From NCBI RefSeq assembly GCF_030540545.1, contig NZ_JAUNVZ010000003.1, forward strand, positions 1 through 64,000: a DNA stretch of 64,000 nucleotides. The letters run 5' to 3'. Each line of letters begins with the position of its first letter. Position 1 is the first letter of the stretch. The notes under the pieces were generated by a model. That model made no database searches. It worked only from the letters and a program-made list of their open reading frames with translations, and was not told the origin of the DNA. Below, one piece after another: positions 43,217-51,931 of the stretch. The stretch comes from Rothia sp. (in: high G+C Gram-positive bacteria). Its GTDB lineage: Bacteria; Actinomycetota; Actinomycetes; Actinomycetales; Micrococcaceae. The position numbers and the translations under genes were made by a program.

Positions 43217-43388
43217 AGCTACTTTCTGTGTGTGGTGGGTAGTGCACCGGCGCTTTGTGCCGCCGAATCACTTGGGTCCGACGGAATGCAAGCTGAATGC
43301 ACAATGTTTTAGCCTATCTCTTTTCACTCACTCTTCGTAAGCGCGCGGAGGGTCTTTATGAGAAAGTTCATAGGCTCAGCGCAGCACT

Positions 43389-44045
43389 CTACGGACGAAT
43401 AAGGTAGGTGGTGGAGCGGGCAAGCTTGTGGAATGTGCGTTCTGTGAGTGCATCAGCGGCACTCAAAAGAGGAGAATACATGCACGCAAAATCCTTGAGG
43501 AGCTGCTCCTCCTGATCCGCCCAGCGCTGCCAATGCGGCTCATAGGTGCTGCCATCGCGAGTCAGAGCACGCTCGCGGCGAATATCAGCCGGACTCGTGC
43601 ACCATAGTCCGGCAGAATGGGCGCCGGTTAGCGCGCCCACTCCCTCCGCCACAATAATGGGCGCCGGGGTGAAAAGCTCCTCAGGCAGGGCGCGGGAATG
43701 CTCCCAATCCCTGCGGGCAAAGGGCGCGGGGCGGCCGCTGGCTAGCAGGGCAGCCTGCACAATCCACTCATTAACCCCGGCGCGGAGGCCATCCCAACCG
43801 GGATAGATATCATCCAGGGTAAAGAGCGCCAGTTGGCCGGGATAATCCCGGGCGAGCTGGCCGCATAGCGCCTGGCGCAGGGTGGTTTTGCCACTACCGC
43901 TACGCCCATCAATCGCCAGAATAAACGGCTCGGTGGAGCGTGTACGATGGCGGTCAATATCTTCTCGTAGTCGAGCGTAGAGCTCATCAAAGAAGGCGCT
44001 AGCGCGTAGCGCCGCCACGCGTGGCAACGATGCTATTTGAACCAT
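43389..44045 (-). CDS. Uridine-kinase-like P-loop kinase
   Basis: A 218-residue protein with Walker A AIDGRSGSGKTTLRQAL near residue 48 and FTLDDIYPGWDGL as the following acidic segment, the pattern of uridine kinase/phosphoribulokinase-like enzymes. ERALTRDGSTYEPHWQRW near the C-terminus is typical of small actinobacterial members annotated as uridine kinase or AAA proteins. The substrate is not established. It starts 29 bases after the phosphatase stop and lacks a clear ribosome site, so it is probably in the same operon. Confidence 0.8.
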   Translation of the reverse strand: MVQIASLPRVAALRASAFFDELYARLREDIDRHRTRSTEPFILAIDGRSGSGKTTLRQALCGQLARDYPGQLALFTLDDIYPGWDGLRAGVNEWIVQAALLASGRPAPFARRDWEHSRALPEELFTPAPIIVAEGVGALTGAHSAGLWCTSPADIRRERALTRDGSTYEPHWQRWADQEEQLLKDFACMYSPLLSAADALTERTFHKLARSTTYLIRP

Positions 44046-44074
44046 GCCGAGTACCGATAGTCGCCAGCAGCGCC

Positions 44075-44560
44075 CTAGAGTTTGCCCTCTTTGAGCGCGG
44101 CAATAACGCCCTTGGCGGATGCGTCCATTAGGTCGTAGGTTGTGTAAAAATCCTTCATCTCGCCGTACCAGGGGTCAAAAATGCCCTGTTCGTCCAGGCT
44201 CTTACCCTGCATATTCGGTGCGAAGGAGCGCAGCATGCGGATCTTCTCGCGATGAGCCGGGGTGGGTGCCATCTGGCTCAGGCGCAAGAAGTGGTTCACA
44301 TCCAGCGCCAGCAGCAGATCATAGCGGTCGAAATCTTCCGGGGCGAAAACCTGCGCGCGGTGCGCAGAGGCATCAATGCCGTGCTCGCGCAGCACAATAT
44401 CGGTGCGCGGGTCTACGGGGTTGCCCTCTTCTTCATTGGATAGACCGGAGGAGGCGACCGTCACCTGAAGTCCTTCCTGCTCGGCGTAGCGGCGCAGCAG
44501 GTATTCGGCAACGGGGGAGCGGCAGATATTGCCGGTGCAGATGGTCATCATGGAGTACAT
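44075..44560 (-). CDS. Low-molecular-weight protein-tyrosine phosphatase
   Basis: A 161-residue LMW-PTP. The P-loop CTGNICRSP has the catalytic Cys and Arg close to the N-terminus, and the C-terminal FDPWYG supplies the general-acid Asp (normally DP). It dephosphorylates tyrosine residues; targets unknown. The start at ATG 44560 is supported by a leaderless arrangement (TACACT, six bases, ATG) and by the family's short N-terminus before the P-loop; a longer reading to 44656 would add an unrelated 32 residues. Confidence 0.92.
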   Translation of the reverse strand: MYSMMTICTGNICRSPVAEYLLRRYAEQEGLQVTVASSGLSNEEEGNPVDPRTDIVLREHGIDASAHRAQVFAPEDFDRYDLLLALDVNHFLRLSQMAPTPAHREKIRMLRSFAPNMQGKSLDEQGIFDPWYGEMKDFYTTYDLMDASAKGVIAALKEGKL

Positions 44561-44572
44561 ATCTCTAGTGTA
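44558..44572 (-). promoter_or_regulatory. Leaderless promoter: TACACT, 6 nt, ATG
   Basis: On the minus strand TACACT is followed by AGAGAT and ATG 44560. The six-base spacer is identical to that at 62262. Confidence 0.65.
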
Positions 44573-44758
44573 CTCGCAGCAAACTCCCAGCTTCGCCCGG
44601 GGTGAAATTGGGGTGATGGCGAGGTGTTTCGGGGCGCTTGTGCAGGATTTTTTCAAAAATTTCTATCCATGTGACTCAAGGTTGATTGTCTCTACTTCCC
44701 TGTAAAATCAAGGAAGTTTAAGGGTTTGCGGGAGTATGAGGGAAATATTTTTAAAAAA

Positions 44759-44779
44759 CTTGAGTCTTTTTGACTCAAC
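44759..44779. promoter_or_regulatory. HAIR element (HspR operator)
   Basis: CTTGAGT, seven bases, ACTCAAC matches the HspR inverted-repeat consensus CTTGAGT-N7-ACTCAAG at 13 of 14 positions. It ends four bases before the -35 of dnaK. A further half-site ACTCAAG is at 44674-44680. Confidence 0.9.
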
Positions 44780-44783
44780 TCTA

Positions 44784-44812
44784 TTGACAGGGTCTCCCCA
44801 AAGGCGCATACT
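44784..44812 (+). promoter_or_regulatory. dnaK promoter
   Basis: TTGACA and CATACT with a 17-base spacer, next to the HspR operator. The leader to ATG 44930 contains a GC-rich hairpin (GCCCCG ... CGGGGC, 44881-44904). Confidence 0.75.
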
Positions 44813-44929
44813 TGTATATGTACGGTTTGACCGGGGGCAAACCCCGAATCGAATCACAGAAGACTTAACAGAAAAAACCCGCCCCGTGCAACACGAAGCG
44901 GGGCATGAACTCAAGGAGTTAGAAACAAT

Positions 44930-46762
44930 ATGGCACGTGCAGTAGGCATTGACCTCGGTACCACCAACTCTGTCGTTTCCGTTCTGGAAGGCGGCGAGCC
45001 CGTCGTTATTGCGAACGCTGAAGGCGCTCGCACCACCCCCTCCGTGGTGGCATTCTCCAAGGACGGCGAGGTTCTCGTCGGCGCAACCGCAAAGCGCCAG
45101 GCAGTAACCAACGTGGACCGCACCATTGCATCCGTCAAGCGTCACATGGGCACCACCTGGACCCAGGACATTGACGGCAAGCCCTACACCGCTCAGGAAA
45201 TCTCCGCTCGTACCCTCATGAAGCTTAAGGGTGACGCAGAAGCATTCCTGAACGACACCGTTACCGACGCGGTCATCACCGTTCCGGCATACTTCAACGA
45301 CGCTGAGCGTCAGGCAACCAAGGAAGCAGGTGAAATCGCAGGTCTGAACGTTCTGCGTATCGTCAACGAGCCCACCGCTGCAGCACTGGCATACGGTCTG
45401 GATAAGGGTAAGGAAGACGAGCTGATCCTGGTCTTCGACCTCGGCGGCGGTACCTTCGACGTCTCCCTGCTGGAAGTTGGCAAGGATGAAGACGGCTTCT
45501 CCACCATTCAGGTGCGCGCAACCAGCGGTGACAACCGCCTCGGTGGCGACGACTGGGACCAGCGCATTGTTGACTGGCTGCTGGGTGAAGTCAAGGCAAA
45601 GAACGGCGTAGACCTCTCCACCGACAAGATCGCGCTGCAGCGTCTGCGCGAAGCAGCAGAGCAGGCTAAGAAGGAACTCTCCTCCGCAACCAGCACCAAC
45701 ATCTCGCTGCAGTACCTCTCCGTGACCCCCGAGGGTCCGATCCACCTGGACGAGAAGCTGACCCGCGCAAAGTTCGAGGAACTGACCCGCGATTTGCTCG
45801 AGCGCACCAAGAAGCCCTTCCAGGATGTTATCAAGGAAGCAGGCGTGTCCGTCTCCGACATCGCACAGGTTGTGCTGGTCGGTGGCTCCACCCGTATGCC
45901 CGCAGTGGCAGAAATCGTCAAGGAACTCTCCGGTCGCGAGCCCAACAAGGGCGTGAACCCGGACGAGGTCGTGGCAATGGGTGCAGCACTGCAGGCAGGC
46001 GTGCTGAAGGGTGAGCGTAAGGACGTTCTGCTCATCGACGTGACCCCCCTGTCCCTGGGTATTGAGACCAAGGGTGGCGTGATGACCAAGCTGATCGAGC
46101 GCAACACCGCAATCCCGACCAAGCGTTCCGAGACCTTCACCACCGCAGAGGACAATCAGCCCTCCGTGTCCATCCAGGTCTTCCAGGGTGAGCGTGAGTT
46201 CACCCGCGACAACAAGAACCTGGGCACCTTCGAGCTGACCGGTATCGCACCGGCACCGCGCGGCGTACCCCAGATTGAGGTCACCTTCGACATCGACGCC
46301 AACGGTATCGTGCACGTCTCCGCAAAGGACAAGGGCACCGGCGTTGAGCAGTCCATGACCATCACCGGTGGTTCCTCCCTGTCTCAGGAAGACATTGACC
46401 GCATGGTCAAGGACGCTGAAGAGCACGCAGAGCAGGACAAGGCACGCCGTGAGGCAGCTGAGACCCGTAACCAGGCAGAGACTCTGGTCTACTCCGTCGA
46501 GAAGCTGCTCAAGGATAACGGCGACAAGCTCTCCGCAGAGACCAAGTCCTCCGTTGAGGCTGATGTTGACGCCCTGAAGAAGGCTCTGGAAGGCGACGAC
46601 GATGCAGCAGTGAAGGCAGCATTCGACAAGCTGAACGAGAACCAGGCTAAGATCGGCCAGGAAATCTACGCAGCAGCTCAGGCAGAAGCAGCAGAGCAGA
46701 AGCCCGCAGCTGACGAGGATGTTGTCGACGCCGAGGTTATCGACGAAGACGAAAAGAAGTAA
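44930..46762 (+). CDS. dnaK: Chaperone DnaK (Hsp70)
   Basis: A 610-residue Hsp70. The ATPase signatures are [33 protein letters not shown] and [19 protein letters not shown]; the substrate-binding domain starts after the linker [16 protein letters not shown], and the acidic C-terminus EVIDEDEKK is typical for binding co-chaperones. AAGGAG lies 12 bases before ATG. It is followed two bases after its stop by grpE. The HAIR element shows HspR repression, relieved on heat shock. Confidence 0.98.
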   Translation: MARAVGIDLGTTNSVVSVLEGGEPVVIANAEGARTTPSVVAFSKDGEVLVGATAKRQAVTNVDRTIASVKRHMGTTWTQDIDGKPYTAQEISARTLMKLKGDAEAFLNDTVTDAVITVPAYFNDAERQATKEAGEIAGLNVLRIVNEPTAAALAYGLDKGKEDELILVFDLGGGTFDVSLLEVGKDEDGFSTIQVRATSGDNRLGGDDWDQRIVDWLLGEVKAKNGVDLSTDKIALQRLREAAEQAKKELSSATSTNISLQYLSVTPEGPIHLDEKLTRAKFEELTRDLLERTKKPFQDVIKEAGVSVSDIAQVVLVGGSTRMPAVAEIVKELSGREPNKGVNPDEVVAMGAALQAGVLKGERKDVLLIDVTPLSLGIETKGGVMTKLIERNTAIPTKRSETFTTAEDNQPSVSIQVFQGEREFTRDNKNLGTFELTGIAPAPRGVPQIEVTFDIDANGIVHVSAKDKGTGVEQSMTITGGSSLSQEDIDRMVKDAEEHAEQDKARREAAETRNQAETLVYSVEKLLKDNGDKLSAETKSSVEADVDALKKALEGDDDAAVKAAFDKLNENQAKIGQEIYAAAQAEAAEQKPAADEDVVDAEVIDEDEKK

Positions 46763-46764
46763 TC

Positions 46765-47328
46765 ATGGCTGAACAGGACAACACTCCCGAACAGGTCGAT
46801 CCGCTGGAAGAGGCTTTCGCAGCACCCGCTGCTGAAGGTCACGAAGAGCCGGCTGTTGAGGCTGAGCTGGTAGACGAGGTAGCTGAGGAAGAAGTAGAAG
46901 CTAATGCTGATGCTGCTCTGGCTGCCGAGCGTCTGGAGGATCTGCTGCGTTTGCAGGCTGAGTTCACCAACTTCAAGAACCGTACCGTTCGTGAAAAGGA
47001 GCAGCTGCGCACCGTCACCATTGGCGACGTGATTACCGCACTGCTGCCCGTGCTGGACGATCTGGATGCTGCGCGTAAGCACGGCGATCTGGACGAGGGT
47101 CCCTTCGCGGCAATCGCCGTAAAGCTGGAAGAAACCCTCACCAAGCAGGGCATGGAGCGTTTCGGTGAAGTGGGCGAGGCATTCGACCCGCAGATTCACG
47201 AAGCTGTTCTGCAGCAGCCCACCGATGAGGTGGAGCCGGACCATATCTCCATGGTTCTGCGCTATGGTTACCGCGTGAAGGATCGCGTGGTACGCACCGC
47301 ACAGGTGGCTGTGGCTGCGGCTCTCTAA
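46765..47328 (+). CDS. grpE: Nucleotide exchange factor GrpE
   Basis: A 187-residue GrpE. The N-terminal 55 residues are acidic and disordered, followed by the long dimer helix (ERLEDLLRLQAEFTNFKNRTVRE) and the C-terminal beta domain with MVLRYGYRVKDRVVRTAQV. It releases ADP from DnaK. It is co-transcribed with dnaK and ends at a strong terminator, so dnaJ is not in this transcript except by readthrough. Confidence 0.96.
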   Translation: MAEQDNTPEQVDPLEEAFAAPAAEGHEEPAVEAELVDEVAEEEVEANADAALAAERLEDLLRLQAEFTNFKNRTVREKEQLRTVTIGDVITALLPVLDDLDAARKHGDLDEGPFAAIAVKLEETLTKQGMERFGEVGEAFDPQIHEAVLQQPTDEVEPDHISMVLRYGYRVKDRVVRTAQVAVAAAL

Positions 47329-47365
47329 GTCTGCTGAGCTAGAGATTATCTTAGAGATATAGATA

Positions 47366-47407
47366 GGGTGGGGCGTCATTCCTTAGGGATGGCGCCCCAC
47401 CCTTTTT
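47366..47407 (+). terminator. Terminator of dnaK-grpE
   Basis: GGGTGGGGCG plus TCATTCC pairs with GGAT and GGCGCCCCACCC, followed by TTTTT. Confidence 0.88.
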
Positions 47408-47461
47408 GTATAGGTGTGGGCGTGAAATTAGGTGAAAAATACTCGCCACAACTCTTCCAAA

Positions 47462-47482
47462 GTTGAGTCAAGTACGCTAAAC
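47462..47482. promoter_or_regulatory. Weak second HAIR-like site before dnaJ
   Basis: GTTGAGT, seven bases, GCTAAAC matches 6 of 7 and 4 of 7 positions of the HspR half-sites. It is the only candidate in the region between the terminator and dnaJ. Confidence 0.35.
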
Positions 47483-47558
47483 TTAATGGTAGAGATAAGA
47501 CTAAAACGCCGTCCCAATACACGAGGAGGGCGGCACAGATATCAAGGAGAAAAACACA

Positions 47559-48521
47559 ATGGCAAGTGAAAACTGGCTAACTGACGACTTTTATAAAGCA
47601 CTGGGCGTCAGCGAGAATGCAAGCGACGCAGATATTAAAAAGGCATACCGTAAGCTCTCCCGCAAATACCACCCCGATCTAAACCCCGATAACGCCGAGG
47701 CTGAAAAGCGCTTCAAGGAAATCTCCGAAGCCTATGATGTGCTCTCGGATGCCAAGCAGCGCGAAGAATACGACCAGATTCGCCGCTACGGTGCCGCGGG
47801 TATGGGTGGTATGGGCGGCGGCTTCCCCGGCGGTTTTGGCGGCGGAGCCCAGAATATCAATATTGACGACCTGCTCGGCGGCCTGGGAGGCATGTTCGGC
47901 GGTATGGGTGGCGGCCGCGGCGCGGGCTTCGGTGGGGCAGGCTTCGGGGACGCGTTCTCCGGCTTTGGCCAACAGGCTCCGGCACGCGGCGCCGATATTG
48001 ACACCAGTACCCGCATCACCCTGGCTCAGGCGTACACCGGCGCGCAGGTCACCGTCTTCTTGCCCGGCGGCGATAACACTACCGCACGTATTCCCGCCGG
48101 CGTGAAGGATGGCCAGAAGGTGCGCGTACGCGGCAAGGGTCAGGCGGGCCCTGGTGGCAATGGTGATCTGATTGTGACCGTGCGTGTCTCTGAGGATACT
48201 TCCTTCTTACGCGAGGGTGATAACCTGATCATGCGCGTTCCGGTGACCCTGGAAGAGGGGCTCAAGGGCACGATTCTGGAGGTTCCCCTGCCGGGTGGCT
48301 CGAGTGTGAAGATGCGTTTGAATCCGGGCGGTGTGGGCCGTAAGCTGCGCGCTAAGGGTCGCGGTTTCAAGGGTAAGAACAGTACGGGCGATCTGCTGGT
48401 CATCCCCGAAGTCAGCCTGCCCGCCGATCTGAGCGATGAAGCAATGGAAGCGCTGGACGCCTTCCTGGCTCTGGTGCCGGAGAGTAATCCGCGTGAAAAC
48501 CTGGGGAAGAAGGTGGCTTAA
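47559..48521 (+). CDS. dnaJ: DnaJ-type co-chaperone without zinc finger (CbpA-like)
   Basis: A 320-residue J-domain protein. The J domain carries the HPD tripeptide in [21 protein letters not shown], then a Gly/Phe-rich segment ([14 protein letters not shown]), then two C-terminal substrate-binding beta domains ([38 protein letters not shown]). The four CxxCxGxG zinc-binding motifs of classical DnaJ are absent, and no Cys is visible, so this is the type II or CbpA form. It is placed with hspR, three bases apart, in a unit separate from dnaK-grpE. Confidence 0.93.
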   Translation: MASENWLTDDFYKALGVSENASDADIKKAYRKLSRKYHPDLNPDNAEAEKRFKEISEAYDVLSDAKQREEYDQIRRYGAAGMGGMGGGFPGGFGGGAQNINIDDLLGGLGGMFGGMGGGRGAGFGGAGFGDAFSGFGQQAPARGADIDTSTRITLAQAYTGAQVTVFLPGGDNTTARIPAGVKDGQKVRVRGKGQAGPGGNGDLIVTVRVSEDTSFLREGDNLIMRVPVTLEEGLKGTILEVPLPGGSSVKMRLNPGGVGRKLRAKGRGFKGKNSTGDLLVIPEVSLPADLSDEAMEALDAFLALVPESNPRENLGKKVA

Positions 48522-48523
48522 TC

Positions 48524-49012
48524 ATGGCAAAAACTCCTCACGGGCAGCAGGAGAATGAAGAACCTCTCCACAGCGCAGACCGCCCGGTCTTCGTCATCTC
48601 GGTGGCTGCGGAGCTGGCGGGTATGCACCCGCAGACCCTGCGCCAATACGATCGTATTGGTCTGGTGCAGCCCTCGCGTGCGCCCGGTAAGGCACGCCGC
48701 TACTCCCAGCGGGATGTGAACCTGCTCAAGCAGATTCAGGATCTCTCTCAAAAGGGTGTGTCTCTGGAGGGTATTCGCCGCATTATTGAGCTGGAGGCCC
48801 TGGTTGCTCAGCATGAGGAGCGTATTGCTTCCCTGCACTCTCAGCTGGAGGAGGCGCACGCTAAGCTCAGCGCCTCGGCTCGTGTTTTTGCTGCCGGTAC
48901 CGCCGGTGAGGTGGTTCGTCTGGTGCGCGGTCAGCGTCCGGCACCGCGCCAGCGTTCTTCGGCGGTAGTACTCTACCGTGAGGCGCAGCGCTCCCGCACC
49001 GAGAGGGATTAA
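48524..49012 (+). CDS. hspR: Heat-shock transcriptional repressor HspR (MerR family)
   Basis: A 162-residue MerR-type regulator. The helix-turn-helix region is FVISVAAELAGMHPQTLRQYDRIGLVQPSR (residues about 25-53), followed by a helix pair and a coiled coil (EALVAQHEERIASLHSQLEE). HspR binds HAIR elements with DnaK as co-repressor; a matching element precedes dnaK here. The C-terminal extension of about 35 basic residues is longer than usual. It is co-transcribed with dnaJ. Confidence 0.94.
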   Translation: MAKTPHGQQENEEPLHSADRPVFVISVAAELAGMHPQTLRQYDRIGLVQPSRAPGKARRYSQRDVNLLKQIQDLSQKGVSLEGIRRIIELEALVAQHEERIASLHSQLEEAHAKLSASARVFAAGTAGEVVRLVRGQRPAPRQRSSAVVLYREAQRSRTERD

Positions 49013-49019
49013 AAAGAAT

Positions 49020-49065
49020 AAAGCTCTGGTGCTCAAGGATCTAGCCTTGAGCACCAGAGCTTTAA
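49020..49065. terminator. Bidirectional terminator after hspR
   Basis: AAGCTCTGGTGCTCAAGG pairs perfectly with CCTTGAGCACCAGAGCTT around ATCTAG. It separates hspR from trmB on the opposite strand. Confidence 0.88.
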
Positions 49066-49076
49066 CGCTTTAATAC

Positions 49077-49886
49077 CTACTTGCGGCGGTAAGTTAGGTC
49101 GTGGGCGTTGCGGCCTGCTTCGCGAGCCTTGCGCTCAAAACTGGTCAGGGTACGACCCTCCCAGCGAGGAGCCCAACCACCAATCGGGTCCTCTTCGGTC
49201 ACGCCCTCACCGGCGTGCACATTCTCAAAATCGGGGTGAGCATCCAACACCTCGCGCATAACCAGGGCGTACTCCTCCCAGTCGGTCGCAAGACGCCAAA
49301 TACCGCCGGGCTTGAGCACACGAGCCACCTTGGAGGCGAAATCCGGGGAGACCAGACGGCGCTTGTGGTGGCGGGACTTATGCCAGGGATCCGGGAAGAA
49401 TACCCAGAGCTCATCCACCGAATTTTCCTCGAGCATATTATCCAGCAGCTCGGGGGCGTTCGCCTGAGCCACGCGCACATTCTCAACGCCCGCCTGACCC
49501 ATTTTCAGCAGCAGGTCAGCAATGCCGGGGGTGTACACCTCAACCGCCAGGAAATTTGCCTCGGGAACCTCAGCCGCGCGGTGCACAATTGCTTCGCCCA
49601 GACCCGAACCGATCTCAACCACCTGGTAGGCGCTACGACCGTAGAGCTCCTCGGGGTTAAAAGAAGCCTCGGGGGCCACGGAGGTGTCCGCATGGGTGCG
49701 CGGAATATCCAGCACGTGGGTGGGGGCGTAGGTATCCCACGCCTTCTGGCGGCGTGCGGTCAGTCGGTCGCCTCGGCGCACAAAGGAGTAAGGCTGACGA
49801 CGGAATTCTACGGGGACTTCGCGCTTGCCGCTATCCTGTGCGGTGTTTACCTCGGGGTTTTCGGGTGCATTCTGAGTTTCTGCCAT
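49077..49886 (-). CDS. trmB: tRNA (guanine-N7-)-methyltransferase
   Basis: A 269-residue TrmB that makes m7G46 in tRNA. SAM motif VEIGSGLGEAIVHRA lies near residue 105, with the family signature DELWVFFPDPWHKSRHHKRRL near residue 180. ATG 49886 is chosen; a longer frame to 50162 would add 92 unrelated residues. TATCCT seven bases before ATG suggests a nearly leaderless start. Confidence 0.94.
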   Translation of the reverse strand: MAETQNAPENPEVNTAQDSGKREVPVEFRRQPYSFVRRGDRLTARRQKAWDTYAPTHVLDIPRTHADTSVAPEASFNPEELYGRSAYQVVEIGSGLGEAIVHRAAEVPEANFLAVEVYTPGIADLLLKMGQAGVENVRVAQANAPELLDNMLEENSVDELWVFFPDPWHKSRHHKRRLVSPDFASKVARVLKPGGIWRLATDWEEYALVMREVLDAHPDFENVHAGEGVTEEDPIGGWAPRWEGRTLTSFERKAREAGRNAHDLTYRRK

Positions 49887-49991
49887 GTCTATCAGGATAA
49901 CGCACCGGCTGTTTTTCTGCCCCGTTATGCCCTGTAGAGAGGGAAGAAAAACGCTCGGGGAGGGGGGTGCGGGATTGAGGATAGCCGCATG

Positions 49992-50013
49992 TTCATATTT
50001 CGAAAGATATGAA
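49992..50013. repeat. Inverted repeat in trmB-permease intergenic region
   Basis: TTCATAT and ATATGAA flank the 8-base TTCGAAAG. It lies in the 432-bp gene-free region between divergent genes and could be an operator for either. A possible -10 TATGAT for the permease is at 50056-50061, giving a leader of about 250 bases that also has a small hairpin AGGCTC-TTA-GAGCCT (50192-50206). Confidence 0.4.
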
Positions 50014-50318
50014 TATATATGCCGTGTACCTCTTCCATTAGGGGAAATAGTGAGGTATGATACATAATCACAGGAAACTTTGGAAAATTTTTCGTTCCTT
50101 GGCACATAAAAACGTAGAATTTTGAGAAGGAATCTCGTTGCATACGGTGGCAAATCCTCCACCGACAGCGAGCCAGGGCATACAGCCCGCGAGGCTCTTA
50201 GAGCCTTTCACATTCCTTCCGGCGCTCGGTGTACACAAGAGAGAACATCGAAACGCTCCAACCAACGCATGAGGTGCACCGATAGAAGCGTGCAACCCCC
50301 AGCAGAAAAGAGAGAACG

Positions 50319-51770
50319 GTGACGCAGAACCCTAACGCATCTGCCCCCGTGGCAAAAACCGACCACCCCCAAGCATCCCCCCACCTGCAGCGCGGCCTAA
50401 GCAACCGACATATCCAGCTGATCGCAATCGGCGGCGCTATTGGTACCGGTCTATTCCTGGGCTCGGCAAAGACCCTGCAGCTCACCGGTCCCTCCATTGT
50501 GCTCACCTACGCCATTATCGGTCTGGTGATCTTCCTGGTGATGCGCACCATGGGTGAAATCCTGCTCTCCAAGACCGGATACAAGAGCTTCACCGACTAC
50601 ATTAGCGATATTCTGGGTCCGCGTGCAGGTTTCTTTGTCGCATGGTCCTATTGGTTCTTCTGGGTGACCACCGGTATTGCCGACGTGATCGCTATTACCA
50701 CCTATGTGAACTTCTGGTTCCCAGACCTTGACCCGCGCATACCCGCATTCATTGTGATTGTGGCGCTGCTGGCGCTGAACCTGCCGAGCGTCAAGAACTT
50801 CGGCGAAATCGAATTCTGGTTCGCCATTATTAAACTGGTCGCCATTTCCCTGCTGATTCTGGTGGGCTTCTGGATGGTCATTATTGGCTTCAGCGCGAAC
50901 GGTCACACCGCCTCTGTATCCAATATCTGGGCGCACGGCGGTATCTTCCCCCACGGCCTGATGGGCTTCCTGGACTCCTTCCAGATTGCTCTCTTCGCCT
51001 TTGTGGGCGCCGAACTGGTGGGCGCGGCAGTGGCTGAAACCCACGAACCGGAAAAGACCCTGCCCAAGGCTATTAACGCTGTTCCGGCACGTATCGTGAT
51101 CTTCTACGCTCTGCCCCTGCTGGCTATTGTGATGGTGACCCCCTGGAACCAGCTGGACCCCAGCATTAGCCCCTTCGTCTCCACCTTCGCTATGGCGGGC
51201 ATCGGTATTGCTGCCGGTCTGGTGAACTTCGTGGTGCTCACCAGTGCCGCATCCAGCGCGAACTCGGGTATTTTCTCCACCTCGCGTATGATCTACGGCC
51301 TGGCAGATGACGGCAATGCCCCCTCCTTCTTGAAGAAGCTCTCCAAGAACGGCGTGCCGCAGAATGCCCTGTACCTGACCTGCGTGCTGCTGCTTTTCAG
51401 CCTGGTCATGCTCACCTACGGCGATAGCGTGATTAACGCCTTTACCCTGGTGACCGCGGTGGCAACCCTCATGGGTATTTTCACCTGGATGATGATGCTC
51501 ATTGCCTACATTGTCTACCGCGCCAAGTTCCCCGAGCGTCACGCAGCCTCCACCTATAAGGTGCCCGGCGGCGTCATCAGCGCCTGGGTGGGTCTGGTCT
51601 TCTTCGTCATTATGATCCTGGCGTACCTGGCTCAGGATGATACCCGAACCGCCCTGATCTATTGCCCCATCTGGTTCCTGGGTGTGTGGGCTGTATACGA
51701 GATTATGCGTAAGCGCCACGCGCGCAAGGCTGCTGCCCAGAGCGAGCAGCTTGAATCCTCGCAGTCCTAA
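50319..51770 (+). CDS. APC-superfamily amino acid permease (AAT family)
   Basis: A 483-residue transporter with twelve helices. The AAT signature IAIGGAIGTGLFLGSAKTLQ lies near residue 37, and FVGAELVGAAVAETHEPEKTLPKAI near residue 230 is the conserved substrate-gate region. Relatives import aromatic amino acids, GABA, proline or D-serine/alanine/glycine, and the exact substrate is uncertain. GTG start with AGAAAAGAGAGAA upstream. It is monocistronic. Confidence 0.92.
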   Translation: MTQNPNASAPVAKTDHPQASPHLQRGLSNRHIQLIAIGGAIGTGLFLGSAKTLQLTGPSIVLTYAIIGLVIFLVMRTMGEILLSKTGYKSFTDYISDILGPRAGFFVAWSYWFFWVTTGIADVIAITTYVNFWFPDLDPRIPAFIVIVALLALNLPSVKNFGEIEFWFAIIKLVAISLLILVGFWMVIIGFSANGHTASVSNIWAHGGIFPHGLMGFLDSFQIALFAFVGAELVGAAVAETHEPEKTLPKAINAVPARIVIFYALPLLAIVMVTPWNQLDPSISPFVSTFAMAGIGIAAGLVNFVVLTSAASSANSGIFSTSRMIYGLADDGNAPSFLKKLSKNGVPQNALYLTCVLLLFSLVMLTYGDSVINAFTLVTAVATLMGIFTWMMMLIAYIVYRAKFPERHAASTYKVPGGVISAWVGLVFFVIMILAYLAQDDTRTALIYCPIWFLGVWAVYEIMRKRHARKAAAQSEQLESSQS

Positions 51771-51789
51771 AATAGTCTCGTGCTAAAAC

Positions 51790-51840
51790 TCAAGCGGGCG
51801 CGCTATCGAATATTCCGATAGCGTGCCCGCTTGATGTTTC
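51790..51840 (+). terminator. Terminator of amino acid permease gene
   Basis: TCAAGCGGGCGCGCTATCG pairs with CGATAGCGTGCCCGCTTGA (one G-T), followed by TGTTTC. Confidence 0.85.
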
Positions 51841-51931
51841 TTGAGGTGAATTCTTCGGCGATATCACGCCGGCAGGGAAAGCAACAGTCCCCAAATAGAT
51901 TAACTACCGCCTAGCGTGCGACACTGAAACT

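Noticed and set aside
44708..46426. 572-residue minus-strand open frame opposite dnaK
   Set aside because: Antisense open frames opposite dnaK are a familiar artefact of its codon bias. This one also runs across the dnaK promoter and HAIR element.
49887..50162. N-terminal extension of trmB by 92 residues
   Set aside because: The extra residues are unlike TrmB and lie over the palindrome and promoter region; ATG 49886 has a suitable -10 element.
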